Shown: positions 27,326 through 35,468 of the stretch, piece after piece
Position numbering within the stretch: position 1 is the first letter of the stretch
Layout: every line of letters starts with the position of its first letter
From: Thalassovita litoralis
GTDB taxonomy: Bacteria; Pseudomonadota; Alphaproteobacteria; Rhodobacterales; Rhodobacteraceae
DNA: 64,000 bases
Direction: 5' to 3'
NCBI RefSeq assembly: GCF_900182725.1
Contig: NZ_FXTO01000019.1
Span: 1 to 64,000, forward strand
Position numbers and translations under genes: made by a program
The notes under the pieces: model-generated
What the model was told of the DNA's origin: nothing
Seen by the model: only the letters and a program-made list of their open reading frames with translations
Database searches by the model: none

Positions 27326-28216
27326 ATGAATTGGGATGACCTGAAGGTGTTTCTGGCGGTCGCGCGGGCCGAAAGCCTGTCTGGCGCGGGGCGGGGGCTA
27401 AAGGTGGACCCGGCCACCGTAGGCCGCCGCATTGGGCGGCTGGAGGAGGATCTGGGCGCGCCCCTGTTCGCCAAATCCCCACAGGGCTATGCGCTGACCG
27501 ACGCCGGGCAACGCCTGATGGAACATGCGGAACGTGCTGAACAGGCAATGGGCGCGGCGGTCGAAGAACTGGCTGGGCAGGCGGGGGCGTTGTCCGGTCA
27601 GATCAGGATTGGTGCCCCGGATGGCAGCGCGAATTACCTGCTGCCGCAGGTCTGCGCCCGTATCGCCGAAGAAAACCCCGATCTGGAGGTGCAGATTGTT
27701 GCGCTTCCACGGGTTTTTAACCTGTCCAAGCGCGAGGCGGATATGGCCATCGGGGTCAGCCCGCCCAACGCCGGGCGGCTGACGGTGCAGAAGATCACGG
27801 ATTACAAGCTGCATCTTGGCGCCCATGAAAGCTATCTGGCGCAACACGCCCCGATCCGCACGATTGCGGACCTGAAAGGCCACCGGATGATCGGCTATAT
27901 CCCGGACATGATTTTTGACAAAGAACTGGATTATTTGAGCGAGGCCGGGCTGGACCGCGTGGCGTTGGCGTCAAATTCGGTTTCGGTGCAGTTCAATTGG
28001 GTGCGGCAGGGCTGCGGCATTGGAATTATCCATGATTTTGCAATTCCTTCGGCCAGCGGCGTGCGGAAAATCCTGACGGATCAGCTAAGCCTGACGCGCA
28101 GCTTTTACCTGATCCGTCACGCCGATGATCGCCGCATGGACCGGCTGAATCGCTTTGCCACCGCGCTAAGCGAAGGTGTCCGCGCCGAGGTGGCGCGGTT
28201 GGATGCGATGTGTTGA
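27326..28216 (+). CDS. LysR-family transcriptional regulator
   Basis: The product has 296 residues from ATG 27326; the open frame extends further upstream but MNWDDLKVFLAVARAESL is the family start. A winged helix-turn-helix fills residues about 1-60 (LSGAGRGLKVDPATVGRRIGR), followed by a LysR substrate-binding domain. It is divergent from mmsA with palindromes between, so a local activator or repressor of mmsA is likely. The effector is unknown; an intermediate of valine breakdown would be the natural guess. Confidence 0.9.
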   Translation: MNWDDLKVFLAVARAESLSGAGRGLKVDPATVGRRIGRLEEDLGAPLFAKSPQGYALTDAGQRLMEHAERAEQAMGAAVEELAGQAGALSGQIRIGAPDGSANYLLPQVCARIAEENPDLEVQIVALPRVFNLSKREADMAIGVSPPNAGRLTVQKITDYKLHLGAHESYLAQHAPIRTIADLKGHRMIGYIPDMIFDKELDYLSEAGLDRVALASNSVSVQFNWVRQGCGIGIIHDFAIPSASGVRKILTDQLSLTRSFYLIRHADDRRMDRLNRFATALSEGVRAEVARLDAMC

Positions 28217-28323
28217 GCGGCAAATTGACAGGCTGGGGTGGGGCGGATCGCGGTTATGCTTGACAGAATGTCGCAGGCGGGTGACGCTGGGGGTGTGAAA
28301 TATTATTGCGGAGGAGACCCAGA

Positions 28324-28758
28324 ATGCTTGTCCATCAAATCCTTAAGGCCAAAGGCGACGACGGTGTGGTGACGGTGAAACCGGGTACGCTGATTTCAGA
28401 AGTGGCGCAAATTTTGGCCGAGCGGCGGATCGGTGGCGTGGTTGTTTCAAAAGACGGGCAGGTTGCGACGGGCATTATATCGGAACGCGATATTGTGCGG
28501 GCGCTGGCCGTGAAGGGGGCAACATGTATGCACGAAAACGTGGATGACATGATGACCCGCAATCCGGTTTGCTGCGCCCGCAACGATACCGCTGACGATG
28601 TGCTGACCCGCATGACCGAAGGGCGGTTCCGCCATATGCCCGTGGTTGAAGAAGGGGTTTTGGTGGGGATTGTCACCATCGGAGATGTTGTAAAGGCGCG
28701 ACTCCAGGAACTCGCTATGGAAAAGGATGCCCTGCAAGGCATGATCATGGGGCATTAG
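28324..28758 (+). CDS. two-CBS-domain protein
   Basis: The product has 144 residues from ATG 28324, preceded by GGAGGA. It consists of a single CBS pair: GTLISEVAQILAERRIGGVVV then GIISERDIVRALA, and NDTADDVLTRMTEGRFRHMPVV then GIVTIGDVVKARL. Such stand-alone pairs bind adenine nucleotides and act as sensors; the partner is unknown. An odd feature is two consecutive Cys (NPVCCAR) between the repeats. It precedes coaD by 75 bases on the same strand. Confidence 0.92.
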   Translation: MLVHQILKAKGDDGVVTVKPGTLISEVAQILAERRIGGVVVSKDGQVATGIISERDIVRALAVKGATCMHENVDDMMTRNPVCCARNDTADDVLTRMTEGRFRHMPVVEEGVLVGIVTIGDVVKARLQELAMEKDALQGMIMGH

Positions 28759-28833
28759 CCCTTGCATTCCGGTGCGCAATAATGTTGCGTGCGCAGCATG
28801 AATTTATTTCAGTTCCGAGGAGGGGACAATCTG

Positions 28834-29334
28834 ATGCGCATCGGTCTGTATCCGGGGACCTTTGATCCGATCACACTGGGTCATATCGACATCATCCGCC
28901 GATCCGCCACGTTGGTGGACCGTCTGGTGATCGGGGTGGCAATCAACCGCGACAAGGGGCCGTTGTTCCCGCTGGAAGAGCGGGTGGCGATGATCGAAGG
29001 CGAAATGGCGCGCCTGATCGAAGAAACCGGCACCGAAATCGTGGTTCATCCGTTTGAAAATCTGCTGATTGATTGTGCGCATGATGTCGGCGCACAGGTG
29101 ATCGTGCGCGGACTGCGCGCTGTGGCTGATTTTGAATATGAATTTCAAATGGTTGGCATGAACCGGGCGTTGGATTCCAGCGTGGAAACCGTGTTCCTGA
29201 TGGCCGAAGCCCGGCATCAGGCGATTGCCTCGAAACTGGTAAAGGAAATCGCGCGGCTGGATGGTGACGTGTCCAAGTTTGTACCGCCTGCGGTGAATAA
29301 AAAGCTGCTGGCGAAACTGGGCAAATCCGTCTGA
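28834..29334 (+). CDS. coaD: phosphopantetheine adenylyltransferase
   Basis: The product has 166 residues from ATG 28834, with GAGGAGGGG upstream. It catalyses the penultimate step of CoA synthesis, 4'-phosphopantetheine + ATP to dephospho-CoA. The nucleotidyl-transferase motif GTFDPITLGHIDII (T/HxGH) is at 8-21, and the C-terminal VETVFLMAEARHQAIASKLVKEIA is typical (quoted in full family block). A strong terminator follows. Confidence 0.97.
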   Translation: MRIGLYPGTFDPITLGHIDIIRRSATLVDRLVIGVAINRDKGPLFPLEERVAMIEGEMARLIEETGTEIVVHPFENLLIDCAHDVGAQVIVRGLRAVADFEYEFQMVGMNRALDSSVETVFLMAEARHQAIASKLVKEIARLDGDVSKFVPPAVNKKLLAKLGKSV

Positions 29335-29338
29335 CGTG

Positions 29339-29368
29339 AAAAGCCCCGCTTTGGCGGGGCTTTTGTTT
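29339..29368. terminator. bidirectional terminator after coaD
   Basis: AAAAGCCCCGC and GCGGGGCTTTT form a perfect 11-bp stem with a 4-base loop and T/A runs on both sides, between convergent coaD and the hydrolase gene. Confidence 0.88.
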
Positions 29369-29376
29369 GTCTCTGA

Positions 29377-30324
29377 TCAGCGCGGATCGGCCTGCCGGAT
29401 AAAGGCAGCGCTTTCGGCGATATGGGTCAGTGGCAACATATGGCCGCCATCCGTCAGGTGCAGTTTGATGTGCGGATGTGCGTCGGCCAGTTTTTCGCCG
29501 TGATCGGCTGGGTCCAAAATCCGATCATCCCGCCCGAACAAAATCTGTACGGGCACGGCCAGCGTTTCATACTTCCCGATCATCCATTTCAAATTCCGCC
29601 CCGAGGCCAGAAAATCCCGGCTGGTGTTACGGAATGACACGGGACGCAGCCCCAATAGCCCGCCACCGGCGATGGAATACTCGCGCGGCACCGTGTCCGG
29701 GCCGAAGATGTAATAAAACACGTCGTCGGCATTTTTCATCGAGGCGGGAATCGCCAGTGTTTCCGAAATCAGCCAGCGCTTGAAGGGCTTGGGCAGGTTC
29801 AGCCCCACAAAAGGCGGGGCGGTTTCGCGCGGCATCATTGTCAGCGGGGCCAATAACGCCAGCCCGCTGATTTTTTCCGGGGCATCCAGCGCCAGACACA
29901 TGGCAATGGCCCCGCCCAGCGAATGCCCCACGATCAGCGGTTTTTCCAGTCCCAACGCCTCGATCACCTCGACTATCAGGGCGGCTTGGGCGCGGGGGCT
30001 GGCGTCGGCATCGTCGGGACGGTCTGACCAGCCCATGCCGGGGCGATCCACAGCAATGACACGATGATCCCGCGCCAGATCATCCGCCAGCCCGGTATCG
30101 AAATTCCCCAGTTGCGCGCCCAATCCGTGAATCATCAGGATGGGTGGGCCGTCGCCCTTGTCGATATAATGAAGCTGCCCGGTGGAAATCTGGATGAATT
30201 TCCCGCGCGGCGGCACCGCTTGCGCTACCTTGGCGGCGGTTTTGCGCGTGACCCAGGCGTTCCAGCCCAACCATCCCGCAATCGCGGCCACGCAGGCAAG
30301 CGCGATCCATAAAATTATCTGCAT
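29377..30324 (-). CDS. alpha/beta-hydrolase with N-terminal membrane anchor
   Basis: The product has 315 residues. A single hydrophobic segment (about 3-24) anchors the protein and the hydrolase domain follows. MIHGLGAQLGNF carries the oxyanion-hole HG, VGHSLGGAIA the nucleophile Ser, and LTDGGHMLPL the catalytic His; an acid is likely in ILFGRDDRILD. Substrate unknown; esterase, lactonase or haloalkane-like activity are all possible. It is convergent with coaD. Confidence 0.88.
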   Translation of the reverse strand: MQIILWIALACVAAIAGWLGWNAWVTRKTAAKVAQAVPPRGKFIQISTGQLHYIDKGDGPPILMIHGLGAQLGNFDTGLADDLARDHRVIAVDRPGMGWSDRPDDADASPRAQAALIVEVIEALGLEKPLIVGHSLGGAIAMCLALDAPEKISGLALLAPLTMMPRETAPPFVGLNLPKPFKRWLISETLAIPASMKNADDVFYYIFGPDTVPREYSIAGGGLLGLRPVSFRNTSRDFLASGRNLKWMIGKYETLAVPVQILFGRDDRILDPADHGEKLADAHPHIKLHLTDGGHMLPLTHIAESAAFIRQADPR

Positions 30325-30403
30325 ATTGATCCCCTCCTTGGTCCCCGCGCACAGGATACGGGGCGGGATCAGCCGTGCAAGCGGGCAGGGGGATAACGCA
30401 GCG

Positions 30404-30547
30404 TCAGCGCCAGAACGCCATCCAGTTGATCAATTTGCTAAGTTTCTTCATCAGAAACAGAACAACCGTGCCACCATTGAGGAAAATATCCACCGCAATC
30501 AGGGCGGTGATAATAATGGCCATAACGGCAGCGATGCGATTGGTCAT
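30404..30547 (-). CDS. small membrane protein downstream of gap
   Basis: A 47-residue frame starts with ATG at 30547 and stops with TGA at 30404. It reads MTNRIAAVMAIIITALIAVD, continues with a Gly-Gly turn and ends WMAFWR. There is one hydrophobic segment (about 6-24) and a second amphipathic one with Lys/Trp. From memory, a similar small protein follows gap in other Rhodobacterales, which would argue that it is a real gene, but I could not check this. It lies just past the gap terminator, so expression needs read-through or its own promoter. Function unknown. Confidence 0.65.
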   Translation of the reverse strand: MTNRIAAVMAIIITALIAVDIFLNGGTVVLFLMKKLSKLINWMAFWR

Positions 30548-30561
30548 GGAAATATCCCGCA

Positions 30562-30600
30562 AATAAAAAGGGCGCTGCGGCAGACTATGCCGAAGCGCCC
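30562..30600 (-). terminator. terminator of gap
   Basis: GGGCGCT / AGCGCCC and CGGCA / TGCCG form a long interrupted stem (30570-30600). On the minus strand it is followed by CTTTTTATTT. It lies 23 bases after the gap stop codon. Confidence 0.85.
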
Positions 30601-30622
30601 CGATCAGTTCAAGCCACAGGGA

Positions 30623-31624
30623 TTACAGCAGCTTGCCCATTGCCACGGCCACATCGGCCATCCGGCACGAGAAACCCCATTCGTTATCGTACCATGCCAG
30701 CACACGCACCAGACGCCCGCCAATCACCTTGGTCTGGTCAGCCGCAAAGTAAGAGCTTTCCGAAGTGTGGTTGAAATCAACCGACACCAGTTTTTCCTCG
30801 GTGTAGCCCAGAATGCCCTTCATCGCGCCTGCGGCGGCTTCTTTCATGATGGCGTTCACGTCAGCCTCGGTCACGTCTTTTTGCGCGATAAAGGTCAGGT
30901 CAACGGCGGATACGTTCGGGGTCGGAACGCGCACAGCGGACCCGTCCAGTTTGCCTTTCAGGGCGGGCAGTACTTCGCCCAATGCCTTGGCCGCCCCGGT
31001 CGAGGTGGGGATCATCGACATGGCCGCGGCGCGGGCGCGGTACAGATCCTTGTGGCGGCGGTCCAGCGTGGGCTGGTCGCCGGTGTAGCTGTGGATCGTG
31101 GTCATGATACCCGATTCAATGCCGATCGCATCGTTCAGCGCCTTGGCCACCGGGGCCAGACAGTTCGTGGTGCAGGAGCCGTTGGAAATCATGGTGTCGC
31201 CAGCGGCCAGTTCGCTGTCGTTCACGCCCATGACGATGGTTTTTTGCACGTTTTTCGCCGGGGCCGAAATCAGAACCGATTTTGCGCCGCGTTCGATGTG
31301 TTTCGCTGCTTTTTCACCGTCGTTGAAGTTGCCGGTACATTCCAGAACCACATCCACGCCGGACCAGTCCAGTTCGTCCATGTTATAGGTCGATTGCACC
31401 TGAAACGCGCCGCGCCCCATGTCCATCGTGCCGTCACCGATCACCACCTCGTTCGGGAAACGCCCATGAACCGAGTCATAGCGGATCAGGTGTGCGGCGG
31501 TATCCAGCGGGCCAGTGGCGTTGATCTTGACCACCTTGATATCCTCGCGCGCGCTTTCCGCGATATGGCTGAGGGTGCAGCGGCCGATACGGCCAAATCC
31601 GTTAATGCCGACGGTGATGGTCAT
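30623..31624 (-). CDS. gap: glyceraldehyde-3-phosphate dehydrogenase, probably NADP-accepting
   Basis: The 333-residue product has the NAD(P) motif GINGFGRIGR at 6-15 and the catalytic Cys151 in SNGSCTTNCLAP. Two coenzyme-determining sites are unlike NAD-specific GapA. The conserved Asp after strand 2 is Ala36 (KINATGP, where GapA has IND), and the Leu-Pro pair before HKD is Arg-Arg (LDRRHKD). Both changes occur in NADP-dependent GapB-type enzymes, pointing to a gluconeogenic or dual role. CceR-like operators lie upstream and a strong terminator follows. Confidence 0.95.
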   Translation of the reverse strand: MTITVGINGFGRIGRCTLSHIAESAREDIKVVKINATGPLDTAAHLIRYDSVHGRFPNEVVIGDGTMDMGRGAFQVQSTYNMDELDWSGVDVVLECTGNFNDGEKAAKHIERGAKSVLISAPAKNVQKTIVMGVNDSELAAGDTMISNGSCTTNCLAPVAKALNDAIGIESGIMTTIHSYTGDQPTLDRRHKDLYRARAAAMSMIPTSTGAAKALGEVLPALKGKLDGSAVRVPTPNVSAVDLTFIAQKDVTEADVNAIMKEAAAGAMKGILGYTEEKLVSVDFNHTSESSYFAADQTKVIGGRLVRVLAWYDNEWGFSCRMADVAVAMGKLL

Positions 31625-31713
31625 GGTGCAACTCCTGAAACGACTGAAATTCGTGCGCCGTATATCCCCAGATGCCCTTAATCAAAAGGTGAAAATGCCC
31701 AAGATATAAAGGT

Positions 31714-31744
31714 GTTAGCGCAAACCTGCCTTGGTTGCGCTAAC
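31714..31744. promoter_or_regulatory. CceR-like operator pair upstream of gap
   Basis: GTTAGCGCAAAC (31714-31725) matches the CceR consensus GTTARCGYTAAC at 11 of 12 positions and GGTTGCGCTAAC (31733-31744) at 10 of 12; their centres are 19 bases apart. Together they form a larger inverted repeat GTTAGCGCAA / TTGCGCTAAC. A further weaker match, GATAACGCTAAA, lies at 31795-31806. CceR is the LacI-type regulator of central carbon metabolism described in Rhodobacter. Confidence 0.6.
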
Positions 31745-31819
31745 GACTGACCGGGGATCAGCCTTGTTCCGCCGATTACATCCGCTAGATTGGGGATAAC
31801 GCTAAACACGAGGTACGGT

Positions 31820-32791
31820 ATGAGCGGTCTTTTGGCCCTGATGGATGACGTGGCTGCAATCGCCAAAGTGGCGGCCACAAGTGTAGACGATATTGCTGCG
31901 GCAGCAGGTAAGGCCGGGGCAAAAACAGCAGGGGTGATTATCGACGACGCGGCCGTAACGCCGAAATACGTGCAGGGGTTCGCCCCCGCGCGGGAATTGC
32001 CGATCATCTGGAAAATTGCTCGCGGGTCGCTGTTCAACAAACTGATCGTGTTGCTGCCCGTGGCGCTGCTGCTGGCGAATTTCGCGCCGTGGCTGATCAC
32101 GCCGCTGTTGATGTTGGGCGGCAGCTATCTGTGTTTTGAAGGGGCGGAAAAGATTTTCCACGTCCTGTTCCCGCATGGCGATACCCATGTCGAGGCGGAT
32201 ATGGACATCAAAGACCCCGCCCATCTGGAAGAACAGAAAGTCGCCGGGGCGATTAAAACCGATTTCATCCTGTCTGCGGAAATCATGACTATCGCCCTGT
32301 CCGCCATCCCCGAAGGGGCCGTTTGGATGGAAGCCGCAGCCCTTGCCGTGGTGGGGGTGGTGATCACGCTGGCGGTTTACGGTTCGGTCGCGCTGATCGT
32401 GAAAATGGATGATGTCGGCCTGTTCATGGCGCAACGTGCGCGGACCGGGCTGGGGCAGGCGATTGGGCGCGGGCTGGTGAAGGCGATGCCGAAACTGATG
32501 TGGCTGTTGTCCGTGGTGGGAACGGCGGCGATGCTGTGGGTCGGCGGGTCCATCATGATCCACGGTCTGCATGAATTGGGTATGCACCACCCCTATGAAG
32601 ATATTCATCATCTGGCCGAATTGGCCGCGCATAAGGTTGACGCACAATTTTCCGGAACCGTCAGTTGGGCGGTTACGGCGCTGTGTGACGGGGTGCTGGG
32701 GCTAGTCTATGGCCTGATCCTGATCCCGGTGGCAACCCGGATCATCGGGCCGATGATTGCCGCCATCACCGGGAAAAAAGCCGCGCATTGA
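31820..32791 (+). CDS. DUF808 (YedI-like) membrane protein
   Basis: The product has 323 residues from ATG 31820, after GAGGT; an in-frame ATG ten codons earlier lacks an SD. The family start MSGLLALMDDVAAIAKVAA is followed by an Ala/Gly-rich stretch and about six membrane segments. A conserved His/Asp/Glu-rich loop after segment 2 (FPHGDTHVEADMDIKDP) could bind metal. Function unknown. It is divergent from gap and shares the region with CceR-like sites. Confidence 0.9.
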   Translation: MSGLLALMDDVAAIAKVAATSVDDIAAAAGKAGAKTAGVIIDDAAVTPKYVQGFAPARELPIIWKIARGSLFNKLIVLLPVALLLANFAPWLITPLLMLGGSYLCFEGAEKIFHVLFPHGDTHVEADMDIKDPAHLEEQKVAGAIKTDFILSAEIMTIALSAIPEGAVWMEAAALAVVGVVITLAVYGSVALIVKMDDVGLFMAQRARTGLGQAIGRGLVKAMPKLMWLLSVVGTAAMLWVGGSIMIHGLHELGMHHPYEDIHHLAELAAHKVDAQFSGTVSWAVTALCDGVLGLVYGLILIPVATRIIGPMIAAITGKKAAH

Positions 32792-32801
32792 GCGCGTGAT
32801 C

Positions 32802-32824
32802 AAGGGGCCGTTTGGCCCCTTTCA
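32802..32824. terminator. bidirectional terminator between DUF808 and ureohydrolase genes
   Basis: AAGGGGCC-GTTT-GGCCCCTT is a perfect 8-bp stem followed by TC-rich sequence, sitting between two convergent stops. Confidence 0.8.
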
Positions 32825-32825
32825 T

Positions 32826-33782
32826 CTACCTGAACCCGCGCGCATGAAAAATAAAGCCCAGCGTGTTTAACAACACCTGCGCGGCCAATATCGCCGTCGA
32901 TCCGCTGTGATCGTAGTCCGGGGCGACCTCGACCAGATCAATGCCGATGATATCGTGATTTTGGGCGACTTGTTGCAGCAGTTCCAGTACCTCGTAATAC
33001 AGGAACCCGCCGTGGCTGGGCGTTCCTGTCCCCGGCGCGATGGACGGACAGAACGCATCAATATCCAGCGTCACATACACCCGCGCCCCGGTGGGGATAC
33101 GTTGCGCCACCCCGTCCGGTCCCAATGTGCGGGCTTGCCGGACAGAAAGGATATCCGACCCCATCTTGCGGGCGTCCTCATAGCCTTCTTTGGCGGTTGA
33201 CGATACATTGCGAATTCCCACCTGCGTTAACCCGGTGACATAGGGCTGTTCGGCTGCGCGGCGCATCGGGTTGCCGTGGCCGTGGCGAACACCGTGGCGT
33301 TCATCAACAAAATCCAGATGCGCGTCGATTTGCAGAACGTGAAATTCGCCCTGATCGTCAAAGGCCCGGATTGCAGGAATGTTGATCGAATGATCGCCGC
33401 CAATGGTCACGGGCAGCGCCCCGGCCTTTAGTGCCGCACGAATGGCGGTTTCGATATTGGCGTGGGATGTTTCCGTATCGGTGTGAACGATATCGGCATC
33501 CCCCATGTCCACGATCCGCACTGATCCGGGTAAATAGGTGGCATCGTCTTCGTGGTCATAAGCCCCGGCGTGGCCAAAGCTGAACAGGGTAGATGCCTCG
33601 CGGACAGCCCGCGGGCCAAACCGCGCCCCGGATCGCCATTGCGTACCAAAATCAAACGGCGCGCCGATAATCGCCACATCAGCCTCTAGTTGATCCCAAT
33701 CGGGTTGATAGGGACGTTTGCCAAAGGTGGAAATACCGACAAAGGGCAGATCCAGCCGCCCGCTTTCATATCCATGTGCCAT
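32826..33782 (-). CDS. agmatinase/guanidino-acid ureohydrolase
   Basis: The 318-residue product has all manganese-ligand motifs of the arginase/agmatinase superfamily: GGDHSINIP, DAHLDFVDE and DIDAFCPSIAPGTGTP. It hydrolyses a guanidino compound to urea and an amine or amino acid. Agmatine is the usual substrate for bacterial members of this length, but guanidinobutyrate or guanidinopropionate cannot be excluded because the substrate loop (GHGNPMRRA) is not diagnostic. The gene stands alone between two intergenic elements. Confidence 0.88.
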   Translation of the reverse strand: MAHGYESGRLDLPFVGISTFGKRPYQPDWDQLEADVAIIGAPFDFGTQWRSGARFGPRAVREASTLFSFGHAGAYDHEDDATYLPGSVRIVDMGDADIVHTDTETSHANIETAIRAALKAGALPVTIGGDHSINIPAIRAFDDQGEFHVLQIDAHLDFVDERHGVRHGHGNPMRRAAEQPYVTGLTQVGIRNVSSTAKEGYEDARKMGSDILSVRQARTLGPDGVAQRIPTGARVYVTLDIDAFCPSIAPGTGTPSHGGFLYYEVLELLQQVAQNHDIIGIDLVEVAPDYDHSGSTAILAAQVLLNTLGFIFHARGFR

Positions 33783-33882
33783 TCTTGCCCTCCGCTATTG
33801 GATTTTTCCGGCAGAATGGGGCAGGCGGCAGGGGCGCGCAATGCTGGTATGTCGCATCTGGCGGGGCGGTCGCGCTATTTTG

Positions 33883-33983
33883 GATATTTGGGCCAAGAAA
33901 GAGCCAAATGCCCCGTTAACCTTAACGCGCCGCTGTGCCGACAGGAGGCATCCGTTGATTTCATCTTGCTGAAAATACTCAAG
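33883..33983. repeat. dispersed repeat, inverted pair
   Basis: GGATATTTGGGCCAAGAAAG (33883-33902) and TTTCATCTTGCTGAAAATACTC (33959-33980) are diverged inverted copies of the same core found near 25.6, 39.8 and 46.7 kb, here 56 bases apart. The spacer contains GTTAACCTTAACGCGC, a word partly shared with the copy at 39.8 kb. Confidence 0.65.
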
Positions 33984-34028
33984 CCCAAGCGCGCGTCTGG
34001 GTGGGACGTTGCCATTAATACGCCAACG

Positions 34029-34056
34029 AAAAAGACCACCCGGACAGGGTGGCCTT
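34029..34056 (-). terminator. terminator of gltA
   Basis: On the minus strand GGCCACCC-TGTCC-GGGTGGTC, with one G-U pair, is followed by TTTTTCG, about 20 bases after the gltA stop. Confidence 0.8.
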
Positions 34057-34077
34057 CTTTATCGTGATGACTGCCGC

Positions 34078-35370
34078 TTAGCGGTTTTCGACATCCACAT
34101 AATCGCGATAGGTGCTGCCCAGATACAGCTGACGCGGACGGCCGATTTTCATCTGCGGGTCGGCGAACTGTTCTTTCCATTGGGAAATCCAGCCCACAGT
34201 CCGCGACAGAGCGAAGATCGGGGTGAACATCGAGGTCGGGAAGCCCATCGCTTCGAGGATGATGCCCGAGTAGAAATCCACGTTCGGGAACAGCTTTTTC
34301 TCGATGAAATAGGGGTCGTTCAGGGCGATGTGTTCCAGTTCCTTGGCGACTTGCAGCAGCGGGTTGTTTTCGACGCCCAGCAGTTCCAGCACTTCGTCTG
34401 CGGATTCTTTCATCACGGTCGCGCGCGGGTCCATGTTTTTATAGACACGGTGCCCAAAGCCCATCAGGCGGAACGGATCGTTTTTGTCCTTGGCGCGGGC
34501 GATGAATTCAGGAATGCGATCGACAGTGCCGATTTCTTTCAGCATTTCCAGACAGGCCTGGTTTGCACCACCGTGGGCCGGACCCCACAGACAGGCGATA
34601 CCAGCCGCGATACAGGCAAACGGGTTCGCCCCCGAGGACGACGCCAAACGCACGGTCGAGGTCGACGCGTTTTGTTCGTGATCCGCGTGCAGGGTGAAAA
34701 TACGGTCCATTGCGCGGGCCAGAATCGGATCGACATTGTATTTTTCGGCCGGAACCGAGAAGCACATGTGCAGGAAGTTGGCAGCGTAATCCAGATCGTT
34801 GCGCGGGTACACGAAGGGCTGACCGATCGAGTATTTATAGGCCATTGCCGCAATCGTCGGCATTTTCGCAATCAGGCGATGCGCCGCGATTTCACGCTGT
34901 TTCTGATCGTTGACATCGGTGCTGTCGTGATAGAAGGCCGACATCGCGCCAACGACGCCCACCATCGTGGCCATCGGGTGCGCATCGCGACGGAACCCAC
35001 GGAAGAAATTGTGCATTTGTTCGTGGATCATCGTGTGACGGGTGATCGTGGTTTCAAATGCTTCCAGTTGGGCCGCTGTCGGCAGTTCGCCGTACATCAG
35101 CAGGTAGCACACTTCGAGGTAGTGCGATTGCGACGCCAACTGATCAATCGGGTAGCCGCGATGCAGCAGAACGCCTTCGTCACCGTCGATATAGGTGATC
35201 GTCGAATCGCAGGACGCGGTCGAGGTAAAGCCCGGATCGTAGGTGAAAACGTGGCCCTGCGCATAAAGCTTGCGGATGTCGATGACATCGGGGCCCACCG
35301 ACGGGGACAGGATCGGCAGTTCAATTGTCTTGCCGTCAAAACTCAGCGTGGCAGTTTTTTGTTCAGTCAT
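34078..35370 (-). CDS. gltA: citrate synthase
   Basis: The product has 430 residues from ATG 35370, preceded by AAGGG; a longer frame upstream has no good SD. It condenses oxaloacetate with acetyl-CoA at the entry of the TCA cycle. Conserved motifs include [27 protein letters not shown], the catalytic His in [10 protein letters not shown] and [15 protein letters not shown], and the Asp in [10 protein letters not shown]. The length and N-terminal beta-domain fit the hexameric, NADH-sensitive type II enzymes of Gram-negatives. It follows gltX on the same strand after about 100 bases. Confidence 0.97.
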   Translation of the reverse strand: MTEQKTATLSFDGKTIELPILSPSVGPDVIDIRKLYAQGHVFTYDPGFTSTASCDSTITYIDGDEGVLLHRGYPIDQLASQSHYLEVCYLLMYGELPTAAQLEAFETTITRHTMIHEQMHNFFRGFRRDAHPMATMVGVVGAMSAFYHDSTDVNDQKQREIAAHRLIAKMPTIAAMAYKYSIGQPFVYPRNDLDYAANFLHMCFSVPAEKYNVDPILARAMDRIFTLHADHEQNASTSTVRLASSSGANPFACIAAGIACLWGPAHGGANQACLEMLKEIGTVDRIPEFIARAKDKNDPFRLMGFGHRVYKNMDPRATVMKESADEVLELLGVENNPLLQVAKELEHIALNDPYFIEKKLFPNVDFYSGIILEAMGFPTSMFTPIFALSRTVGWISQWKEQFADPQMKIGRPRQLYLGSTYRDYVDVENR

Positions 35371-35468
35371 GGTGTTCCCTTCATCACTGGCCTCATGCGC
35401 GGACCGCACGGGCATTGCTATTCCCAATGGCCTTTCAGGATGGTTAACGGTCGTGGGCCGTTTTCCCC

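Noticed and set aside
30182-31681. 499-codon plus-strand open frame opposite gap
   Set aside because: It covers the antisense of gap, its terminator and the small ORF; no protein-like motifs.
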